Assembly: GCA_017479315.1 (NCBI GenBank) | Contig: JAFVCI010000102.1 | Coordinates: 1 to 6,682 of the forward strand | From: Opitutales bacterium | GTDB taxonomy: Bacteria > Verrucomicrobiota > Verrucomicrobiia > Opitutales > UBA9783 | Direction of reading: 5' to 3' | DNA length: 6,682 nt | In this document: positions 1 through 4,826 of the stretch, in pieces | Layout: every line of letters begins with the position of its first letter | Numbering within the stretch: the stretch's first letter is position 1 | Made by a program: the position numbers and the translations under genes | Notes under the pieces: generated by a model | Seen by the model: only the letters and a program-made list of their open reading frames with translations | Databases searched by the model: none | Told to the model about the DNA's origin: nothing

Positions 1-117
1 AATGTCGGCCAAAAGGTCAGTAATTTTTTGGTACGCTTCGAACACGGATGCTCGGGATTGCGCCGAAACCACGTGCAGGAACACCCCGACAGGCTCAACA
101 ACGCCAAAACGAACCAT
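1..117 (-). CDS. Unidentified protein, N-terminal fragment (39 residues visible)
   Basis: The reading frame starts at ATG 117 and is open to the window edge, so only the N-terminus is visible. It begins MVRFGVVEPVGVFLHVV and continues into an amphipathic segment, ASVFEAYQKITDLLADI. This gives a hydrophobic strand followed by a helix, as at the start of many alpha/beta enzymes. The frame was chosen because it is rich in codons starting with G (17 of 39), as real coding sequence usually is. A competing overlapping frame from position 137 is not. An AGG lies 5 bases before the ATG. An in-frame TGA at 156-154 bounds the frame upstream, and no other standard start lies between. The gene begins 28 bases after the tRNA-Arg on the same strand, so co-transcription is possible. 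Family not recognised; an ApbE-like flavin transferase N-terminus is only a loose resemblance. Confidence 0.5.
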   Translation of the reverse strand, partial: MVRFGVVEPVGVFLHVVSAQSRASVFEAYQKITDLLADI

Positions 118-145
118 AATCGCCTGCCCGCCTTCATAAATTCCC

Positions 146-220
146 TGGCGCCCTCACTCAGACTCGAACTGAGATTAACGGTTTAGGAAACCGCGGTTCT
201 ATCCCTTGAACTATGAGGAC
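146..220 (-). tRNA. tRNA-Arg (anticodon CCT)
   Basis: Read on the minus strand, the gene folds into a complete cloverleaf. The 7-bp acceptor stem is GTCCTCA/TGAGGGC with one T-G pair. The D stem is GTTC/GAAC, the anticodon stem is GCGGT/ACCGT, and the T stem is CTCAG/CTGAG around TTCGAGT. The variable loop is TTAAT. The anticodon loop TTCCTAA places CCT at positions 185-187 (plus-strand agg), which reads the arginine codon AGG. The discriminator base is G and the 3' CCA is encoded at 148-146. The T and anticodon loops show no defect, so the tRNA should be functional. Confidence 0.97.
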
Positions 221-475
221 GACGCTTTCAGGGTGCTTGAAAAATACACCGAAAGCAATCTTTTTGCGCCGTTTCATTCGTTCACACGTGTTTTCGAGAT
301 TTCTTGAAAAACAGTTGTCCATATCCAGCTTATTGTCTTACTTAACGAAAAATTTTATTTCCAAACCATCGTTGAAATTATCCATCCAATAAGAAAATCC
401 GAAAAATACTTTCTGGAAGTATCATTGGATACAAAATACGTTTTAAAATCCCTTTTGCTCCAAAGATTCTTATAA
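221..475. other. AT-rich intergenic region without a convincing gene
   Basis: No frame on either strand looks coding. The longest minus-strand frame here (about 55 codons) runs straight through the tRNA and was rejected. A nested inverted repeat is visible: outer arms ATCCAAT at 384-390 and ATTGGAT at 424-430, inner arms ATACTT at 406-411 and AAGTAT at 417-422. On the minus strand the inner hairpin is followed by four T residues, so it could be a weak second terminator behind the main one at 476-511. The promoter of the tRNA should lie near 225-270, but I cannot identify convincing -35 and -10 boxes. Confidence 0.5.
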
Positions 476-511
476 AACCCAAACCGCCCTCAAAGGAGGG
501 CGGTTTGGGTT
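476..511 (-). terminator. Strong intrinsic terminator hairpin after the 34-residue gene
   Basis: Perfect 16-bp inverted repeat: arms 476-491 (AACCCAAACCGCCCTC) and 496-511, with a 4-base loop at 492-495. The stem is GC-rich in the middle. Read on the minus strand, the stem is followed by TTTTAT (counting the last two bases of the arm), a short U tract. On the plus strand the following bases are ATACGC, which do not fit a terminator. It therefore most likely ends minus-strand transcription of the small gene at 543-647, whose stop codon lies 31 bases upstream in that direction. Confidence 0.7.
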
Positions 512-519
512 ATACGCAT

Positions 520-542
520 CGGACGAAACAGAATTTCGTCTG
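520..542 (-). repeat. Second hairpin directly after the 34-residue gene
   Basis: Arms 520-528 (CGGACGAAA) and 534-542 (TTTCGTCTG) form a 9-bp stem with one G-T pair and a 5-base loop. The hairpin abuts the TAA stop codon at 545-543 and precedes the main terminator. It may protect the 3' end of the short transcript or help release RNA polymerase. No U tract follows it. Confidence 0.5.
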
Positions 543-647
543 TTATTTGCAGCAAGCCGGTTTCTTCGTACACGTTCCGGCTTTAGGAGATTTACGACAT
601 GAGTTACTTTTTTTGGCTTTCGATGCGTTTTTTTGGATGTGGTTCAT
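543..647 (-). CDS. Very small Lys/Cys-rich basic protein (34 residues)
   Basis: An ORF from ATG 647 to TAA 543. The product starts MNHIQKNASKAKKSNS and ends TCTKKPACCK. It has 9 lysines, 1 arginine, no acidic residue and 4 cysteines (17, 26, 32, 33). An in-frame TGA at 659-657 means this ATG is the only possible start. There is no Shine-Dalgarno sequence before it, as for other genes here. A TATAAA at 674-679 could be a -10 box, giving a leader of about 20 bases. Its best -35 partner (TTGAAT, 701-706) is 21 bases away, which is too far. The strongest support is the double hairpin and terminator immediately downstream on the same strand. The Lys/Cys composition recalls the exported protein at 1186-1473, but there is no signal peptide. 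Family unknown; a nucleic-acid- or metal-binding peptide is a guess. Confidence 0.5.
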   Translation of the reverse strand: MNHIQKNASKAKKSNSCRKSPKAGTCTKKPACCK

Positions 648-918
648 AGGTTGTTTTCAATCGGTGGAACAATTTTATAAATCCGACCGAAAGAAATTTT
701 ATTCAAAAAAATGTTTAAAATTAAAAAAAACACAAAACACTCGTGTCGTTATCGATGCGGAAACATCATACCCATCGAAAAAAAACAACCGCAACATTTC
801 CGAAAACAAATTTCGGAAGTGTATCGTCGCATCCGTGCAACAACAACAAATACCAACGGAAATCTTTTCCGCGTGTTATTTGTTCTTTAAATACTCAAAA
901 CAAGCAACTCCGCAATAC

Positions 919-937
919 ACAGGGCGACCTGTTTTTT
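919..937 (+). terminator. Weak intrinsic terminator candidate on the plus strand
   Basis: Five-base-pair stem ACAGG/CCTGT (919-923 and 928-932) closed by the loop GCGA, which fits the GNRA tetraloop class. It is followed by a run of T residues to 937. The stem is short, and no plus-strand gene is recognised upstream, so this could be chance or could mark the end of an unannotated short RNA. Confidence 0.3.
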
Positions 938-1130
938 ACATAACAACAGGGCACTCTCGTTGCTCTATCGACCAATCAAAAGAGAAGATCGAAAAAGTTT
1001 AAATCGAAAGGGCATCGACATCAGCTTCTTGCCGATGCCGACACCGCACAAACAACACAATAAAAACACAAAAACCGCACCTACGGCGACCATTTATCAT
1101 TCAATAATCGCCGCAGACGGGATCGCACCA

Positions 1131-1166
1131 GCATTCGCGCACTTTTCCAAAAGACCGCACGAATGC
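1131..1166 (-). terminator. Hairpin downstream of the Cys-rich gene, possible transcript end
   Basis: Arms 1131-1140 (GCATTCGCGC) and 1157-1166 (GCACGAATGC) form a 10-bp stem with one wobble pair. A smaller inner stem, CTTTT/AAAAG (1142-1146 and 1149-1153), sits in its loop. It lies 19 bases beyond the stop codon of the Cys-rich gene on the same strand. No U tract follows on the minus strand, so it may stabilise the 3' end rather than act as a classical intrinsic terminator. Confidence 0.35.
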
Positions 1167-1185
1167 AGAATGCCGAAGACGGATT

Positions 1186-1473
1186 TTACTTTTGATCTTT
1201 CAAATCGATCGTCTTAATGACCGACTTATCTTTTTTATCAAAGCGTCCCTTTTTGGTTTTATCTTTTTTACATTCCTTTTTGAACCATCCCTTATCGCAC
1301 TTCTTACCGCATTTGTCGTACTTTTTGCTGCAACAGCATAAACAGCATCCATCCTTATGACACTCCGCTTTATTGCAATCTGCACCACAGCAACAGCAAT
1401 CTTTGCCCGCGAACGTTGCCGCAGCACCGCCCACCAAGCCCAGTGAAAACATACCGACTTTCAACAGTTTCAT
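1186..1473 (-). CDS. Exported Cys/Lys-rich small protein (95 residues, 14 cysteines)
   Basis: The product has a clear Sec signal peptide: MKLLK, then a hydrophobic core at about 6-19, and a likely cleavage after TFA (residue 22). The mature part has 14 cysteines at 26-29, 33, 38, 43, 44, 46-48, 55, 59 and 68, all within about 43 residues, including CCCC and CCLCCC clusters. After residue 68 there is a cysteine-free tail rich in Lys and Asp. About 22 lysines lie in the mature protein. A TTG start at 1494 is possible, but it lies upstream of a good -10 box, so ATG 1473 is preferred. There is no Shine-Dalgarno; the predicted transcript starts about 3 bases before the ATG. I recognise no family. 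Metal binding (metallothionein-like) or disulfide cross-linking in the envelope, as in small chlamydial Cys-rich proteins, are inferences from composition only. Confidence 0.85.
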   Translation of the reverse strand: MKLLKVGMFSLGLVGGAAATFAGKDCCCCGADCNKAECHKDGCCLCCCSKKYDKCGKKCDKGWFKKECKKDKTKKGRFDKKDKSVIKTIDLKDQK

Positions 1474-1482
1474 AACAGATTT

Positions 1483-1511
1483 ATTGTATCTCAAACGACG
1501 TGCGTTTGCAA
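1483..1511 (-). promoter_or_regulatory. Sigma-70-type promoter of the Cys-rich gene
   Basis: Read on the minus strand: -35 box TTGCAA (1506-1511), a spacer of exactly 17 bases, and -10 box TACAAT (1483-1488), which differs from the consensus at one position. Normal spacing places the transcription start near 1476, only about 3 bases before ATG 1473. This arrangement selects that ATG over the upstream TTG and implies a near-leaderless mRNA. Confidence 0.6.
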
Positions 1512-1816
1512 CCGAAAGGTGAAAGAAGTGACGTATCGCGAAAATTTATCGACGCCGTCGGATGGTTTTCGCATGTTTTTCCGAGATTTTCACAAAAAAA
1601 TCGCTTTCCGACATCCGAACGACTCGGGGCATTTTCGAATGCACGCAATAAAGAAGGAAGAAAAAGCTTTTGCACTCGCCGTTAAAAACGGAAAAATACG
1701 AGAATGTCTGACTTAATCCTCCGGCAAAACCGACAATCGCTTCTCTAAGCACACCTTTCGAGCATCCCGGATATTTCCCGAAGGAGAATTTCCTAAAGGA
1801 GAGCTCTAACCGCTCC
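1512..1816. other. Intergenic region between rho and the Cys-rich gene, no confident gene
   Basis: Frames are open on both strands here, so openness alone is not informative. The best candidate is a plus-strand frame from GTG 1519 or 1528 to the TAA at 1714-1716, about 62-65 residues, ending KNGKIRECLT. It has 60 percent purine at codon position 1, and an AAAGG lies 8 bases before GTG 1528. A minus-strand frame from GTG 1752 to 1546 (68 residues) overlaps it and is almost as good by the same measure. No promoter, terminator or known motif favours either, so neither is called. The rho-proximal end contains a tandem repeat and a possible hairpin at the rho stop codon. Confidence 0.4.
1773..1802. 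repeat. 15-bp tandem direct repeat at the 3' end of rho
   Basis: Two adjacent 15-base units, 1773-1787 and 1788-1802, share the pattern ATTTCC-NN-AAGGAGA and differ only in the two central bases (CG versus TA). Each unit is partly self-complementary (TTCC against GGA). In the rho transcript, AAGGAG overlapping the stop codon (1818-1813) can pair with CTCCTT from the second unit (1801-1796) around an 11-base loop. No U tract follows, so an intrinsic terminator is not clear. Confidence 0.55.
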
Positions 1817-3661
1817 TTACCCGTTAATTCCCATCAAAAATTCAACGTTATTGCGGGTTTTCTTCACGCGCTCCAACACCATTTCCATGGCACTGCTTGC
1901 GGGAACAACGCCCTTCAAGGCGCGGCGCAGGATGTAGATTTTCTTCAATTCGTCGGGATGATAAAGCAATTCTTCCTTGCGCGTGCCGCTTTTTTCGATG
2001 TTAACGGCGGGGAACAATCGTTTGTCGACGCAACTGCGATCCAAATGCACCTCCATGTTGCCGGTACCCTTGAACTCCTCGAAAATCACTTCATCCATCT
2101 TGCTTCCCGTATCCACGAGCGCCGTTGCCAAAATCGTCAAACTTCCGCCGTGCTCAATGTTGCGTGCGGCACCGAAAAATGCCTTCGGCCCTTGCAACGC
2201 ATTCGCCTCAACACCGCCAGAAAGTACTTTCCCCGAACTGGGGCAGATGGTATTGTAAGCGCGCGCCAACCGTGTGATTGAATCCAGCAGAATAATCACA
2301 TTCTCGCCCGTTTCCACCAAACGCTTCGCCTTTTCGATGACGACTTCCGCCGAACGCACATGGCTTTCGGGTGGCTCATCGAACGTCGAGCTGATGACTT
2401 CCGTGCCCGGAAGTAAATTCTTGAAGTCCGTCACTTCCTCGGGACGCTCGTCAATCAACAGCACGATAAGATGTGCCTGCGGCTGATTTTTCACAATCGA
2501 ATGCGCGATATTTTGCAACAGAACGGTCTTTCCGGTACGCGGCGGCGCCACAATCAACCCGCGCTGCCCGAAACCGATCGGTGTAATAATATCCACAACG
2601 CGCATGGCATTGTTGTCCCAGCCCTTGGCGGGTTCGGTTTCCAACAAAATTCTCTGCGTCGGATAATACGGCGTAAGCTCCTTAAAATGCGGAACGGTGC
2701 GCATTTCATCAGGCGTTTTCCCCATCACGGTATGGACTTGAATAACGCAGGGACATTGCGTGTGGGTCGGCGAAAGATACACCTGCCCGCGCACCAACTG
2801 CCCGGGACGCAATCCGTATCGACGCACTAACACTTTCGGTACGTAGGCACTCAACTCCCGCAGTTGGTAATTATCCGAAGCGTAACACAAACACCATTCG
2901 TCCGTACCGGGGAGCTTCGACACGATGCCCTCGACGCAAATCGGATATTTTTGCTCGCTGAGGGTATGCATTTTTTCGCGCAAAATGCTCCCGCGCGTCA
3001 AAGAAGCCGATTGCATCTCGGGCGGCACTTCCGTCAATAACTCCCGCAACGGCTTATCGTACCATTCGTTCAGCAGAAACGGCGACAGCGACGCATCCGA
3101 AACCTCGGACACAAACGCTTCCAGCGATCGCGCATCCCCAATTACGTGCCACTGCCACAGTTGCCCGAGCCACCAGCGGTAACGTTGCAAAACCGCCGAT
3201 GACGGCGCGGAACCGAAACGATTGGGAACGGGACGCAACAAACGGCTGTTGGTATTGTTAAAACCCGTATTATTAAAACGGTTCACGCGCGAACCGTTCG
3301 AACTTTCCGCCGAACCCGCAGCTTCCGAAATCGTCGCTCTCGGACGACGATCGCGCGCATCGGAATGCGCTTCCAAAGGCGGAAATCCTCTGCCCGTATT
3401 CGAACCCGACGATGACGTACGCGGAACTTTCACGGTCGAACTTGAAATTTCGTGCGGTACCGCCGAAGACAATACAGGAACAGACTCCGTCTCAACCGCC
3501 GCGAGTTGTTGTCCCGCATTGGAAGTCTGCACATCGGGAGCCGCTTCCGATGTTGCCTTGCGATTTTTCGGCGGACGCCCGCGTCGCGCTTTTACTTTAC
3601 CGTCCGTAATCGAAGCCGCACCCGACACACTCGGAACTTCCGTCCGCACATCTTCTTCCAT
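1817..3661 (-). CDS. rho: Transcription termination factor Rho with long basic N-terminal extension
   Basis: Rho is a hexameric RNA-dependent ATPase/helicase that releases RNA from RNA polymerase. From ATG 3661 the protein has 614 residues, about 195 more than E. coli Rho. Residues 1 to about 155 are low-complexity Ser/Ala/Pro/Arg with an AT-hook-like RRGRPPKNRK (26-35) and an Asn-rich NRFNNTGFNNTNS (127-139). A divergent OB-like RNA-binding part follows at about 240-300. The motor domain is canonical: Walker A APPRTGKT (372-379), Walker B LLIDER (401-406), LLDSITRLARAYN (458-470), the R-loop KGTGNME (531-537) and SGTRKEELL (558-566). A TTG at 3673 would add four residues and has a weak GAG 6 bases upstream; ATG 3661 has no Shine-Dalgarno, and I prefer it only for its codon. 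Transcribed divergently from fabD, as a single gene in this view. Confidence 0.97.
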   Translation of the reverse strand: MEEDVRTEVPSVSGAASITDGKVKARRGRPPKNRKATSEAAPDVQTSNAGQQLAAVETESVPVLSSAVPHEISSSTVKVPRTSSSGSNTGRGFPPLEAHSDARDRRPRATISEAAGSAESSNGSRVNRFNNTGFNNTNSRLLRPVPNRFGSAPSSAVLQRYRWWLGQLWQWHVIGDARSLEAFVSEVSDASLSPFLLNEWYDKPLRELLTEVPPEMQSASLTRGSILREKMHTLSEQKYPICVEGIVSKLPGTDEWCLCYASDNYQLRELSAYVPKVLVRRYGLRPGQLVRGQVYLSPTHTQCPCVIQVHTVMGKTPDEMRTVPHFKELTPYYPTQRILLETEPAKGWDNNAMRVVDIITPIGFGQRGLIVAPPRTGKTVLLQNIAHSIVKNQPQAHLIVLLIDERPEEVTDFKNLLPGTEVISSTFDEPPESHVRSAEVVIEKAKRLVETGENVIILLDSITRLARAYNTICPSSGKVLSGGVEANALQGPKAFFGAARNIEHGGSLTILATALVDTGSKMDEVIFEEFKGTGNMEVHLDRSCVDKRLFPAVNIEKSGTRKEELLYHPDELKKIYILRRALKGVVPASSAMEMVLERVKKTRNNVEFLMGING

Positions 3662-3757
3662 AGAAAGGTTCAAAAAATCTCAAAAAGTGAAATAAACAGG
3701 GTAAAAAGGGAGATTTACGATTCTATAGGGAGGGAGAAAAAGGAGTGATGTCAATGG
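3662..3757 (-). promoter_or_regulatory. Pyrimidine-rich rho leader, rut-like, with possible promoter
   Basis: On the rho sense strand, the bases from about 3748 down to 3662 are mostly T and C, with roughly 24 C against 6 G. C-rich, G-poor, unstructured RNA is what Rho binds (a rut site), so this leader could mediate Rho autoregulation. A perfect TTGACA lies at 3749-3754 and a TATAGA at 3722-3727, but they are 21 bases apart, longer than the usual 16-18. This promoter assignment is therefore uncertain, and the true start may lie further upstream. Confidence 0.35.
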
Positions 3758-3796
3758 TAAAGGAAAACGTTTCAACAAGAATCCTTCACTAATCAC

Positions 3797-3824
3797 CCGT
3801 TTTTACGCTTTACCGCAAAAACGG
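3797..3824. repeat. 8-bp inverted repeat in the rho/fabD divergent region
   Basis: Perfect arms CCGTTTTT (3797-3804) and AAAAACGG (3817-3824) with a 12-base loop, 45 bases before the fabD start. There is no U tract in either direction. It could be an operator for a dimeric regulator or a leader hairpin. A 12-14 codon ORF with a good AGGAG (3741-3745) ends just upstream at 3792. Confidence 0.45.
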
Positions 3825-3869
3825 CACGCGATACCCTGGCGTTGTTTATTTAAAATCAATACAATCCTC

Positions 3870-4811
3870 ATGAAACTCGCATTTTTTTTCCCGGGGCAGG
3901 GTTCACAAACGATCGGGATGGGTAAGGTTTGGTACGAAACTCACACCTCTGTTCGGCAACGTTTCGACACTGCCGATCGCATTTTAAAGGAAGAATTCGG
4001 CTTTAAAGAGGTGCTGAGCACGCTCTGTTTCAACGGTCCCGATGAAATTTTACAGGAAACGCGCGTGTGTCAGCCGGCGTTGTTTGTGCTCGGGTATGCC
4101 GTTGCGGAACATTTGAAAAACAGCGAAACGTTCAAAAAACATACCGTCGTTTGCGCAACGGGACTCAGCTTGGGGCTGCTGACGGCATTGGCGGTTGCCG
4201 ACGTTTGGGATTTCGAGACCGCCCTGCGTGTGGTGGCAGAACGCGGACGTTTGATGCAGGAAGCCTGCGAATTGCAACCGACGGGCATGACGGCACTCAT
4301 CGGCGGTACGACGGAGGCAATCGGGCAACTGTGCAAAGAATTTGATTTGGATGTTTGCAACCGAAACTGTCCGGGGCAAACGGTGGTCGGCGGTGTTTAC
4401 GAAAATTTAAAAGCCCTGCAATCGGTTGCGAAAGATCGCAGCTTTAAACTTGCCGTTCCGCTGAAAGTCGCGGGCGCGTATCACTCCCGTTGGATGCAAC
4501 CGGCGCGTGAAAAGTTTGAAGTTTTTTTAAAAAACATTCCTTTCGGCACCCCTGCCCTGCCCGTCGTTTCCGATACCACCGATGAGATTTTAAGCGATCC
4601 CGATGTCATTCGCACCGAACTCGGTCGTCAGCTGACCTCGACCGTTCAATTCGAGCAATGCATGCGAAAATGCGCTACTCTCGGCTTTGCTCTCGGTCTT
4701 GAGTGCGGTTCGGGGAATGTCATTGCGGGTTTGGCAAAACGCACGGACGGAACTTTGAAAATTCAATCGATGGCGGAACCGAAGGATGGAGATGTGCTTT
4801 TTAATCATTGA
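3870..4811 (+). CDS. fabD: Malonyl-CoA:ACP transacylase FabD
   Basis: FabD moves malonyl from CoA to acyl carrier protein in the cytoplasm, giving the extender unit for fatty-acid synthesis. The 313 residues match the family length. MKLAFFFPGQGSQ at the N-terminus carries the GQGSQ motif (9-13) and fixes the start. The nucleophile is Ser100 in GLSLG (98-102), the conserved arginine is Arg125 in AERGRLMQEA, and the catalytic histidine is His205 in GAYHSRWM. NCPGQ (166-170), QLTSTVQFEQC (254-264) and the C-terminal GSGNVIAGLAKR (280-291) also fit. Most FabD boxes read GHSLGE or GLSLGE; here the Glu is Leu (GLSLGL), which is unusual. There is no Shine-Dalgarno before the ATG; TACAAT at 3860-3865 is so close that any use as a -10 box would give a leaderless message. 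The next gene follows after 15 bases, so the two are probably co-transcribed. Confidence 0.96.
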   Translation: MKLAFFFPGQGSQTIGMGKVWYETHTSVRQRFDTADRILKEEFGFKEVLSTLCFNGPDEILQETRVCQPALFVLGYAVAEHLKNSETFKKHTVVCATGLSLGLLTALAVADVWDFETALRVVAERGRLMQEACELQPTGMTALIGGTTEAIGQLCKEFDLDVCNRNCPGQTVVGGVYENLKALQSVAKDRSFKLAVPLKVAGAYHSRWMQPAREKFEVFLKNIPFGTPALPVVSDTTDEILSDPDVIRTELGRQLTSTVQFEQCMRKCATLGFALGLECGSGNVIAGLAKRTDGTLKIQSMAEPKDGDVLFNH

Positions 4812-4814
4812 CTT

Positions 4815-4819
4815 GAGGA
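4815..4819 (+). promoter_or_regulatory. Ribosome binding site that decides the TTG start at 4827
   Basis: GAGGA lies 7 bases before the TTG at 4827 and directly after the fabD stop codon (4809-4811). The alternative ATG at 4845 has no such motif at a usable distance. This is the only textbook Shine-Dalgarno seen before a long gene in the window. Confidence 0.6.
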
Positions 4820-4826
4820 AATTGTT

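Larger units (their letters stand above)
648..1185. other. Region without a convincing gene, containing several hairpins
   Basis: No reading frame here has a credible start and coding-like composition. The long plus-strand frame covering 505-1002 starts inside the terminator stem with TTG and has a low-complexity Asn/Lys/Gln composition, so I treat it as spurious. Visible structures are an 11-bp hairpin at 795-821 (arms 795-805 and 811-821, one T-G pair, loop ACAAA), a terminator-like hairpin at 919-937, a 7-bp inverted repeat GGCATCG/CGATGCC at 1011-1039 and a longer hairpin at 1131-1166. The plus strand at about 1041-1083 is rich in A and C and almost free of G. The function of the region is unknown. 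Confidence 0.5.

Noticed and set aside
1..137. Frame from ATG 137 with a lipoprotein-like start (hydrophobic stretch and LSGC lipobox)
   Set aside because: Its codon composition is not coding-like: only about 6 of 45 codons start with G and many start with T, and it is rich in Trp and Cys. The overlapping frame from 117 looks much more like a normal protein. Worth revisiting if the upstream sequence shows otherwise.
239..406. Possible CRISPR-like or phage attachment repeats next to the tRNA
   Set aside because: Only one imperfect nested inverted repeat is present. There is no regular direct repeat spacing, no duplicated tRNA 3' end and no integrase.
505..1002. 165-codon plus-strand frame
   Set aside because: It starts with TTG inside a terminator stem, has a low-complexity Lys/Asn/Gln composition without motifs, and runs opposite to the small gene with the better support.
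960..1217. 85-codon plus-strand frame
   Set aside because: It overlaps the 3' end of the Cys-rich gene antisense and has no motif, start signal or terminator.
1519..1716. 65-codon plus-strand frame with coding-like first-position bias
   Set aside because: The bias is suggestive, but there is no promoter, terminator or homology cue, and the antisense frame is similar. Left as an open candidate in the intergenic entry.
1546..1752. 68-codon minus-strand frame downstream of rho
   Set aside because: GTG start without a usable ribosome binding site, no recognisable motif, and an equally open frame on the other strand.
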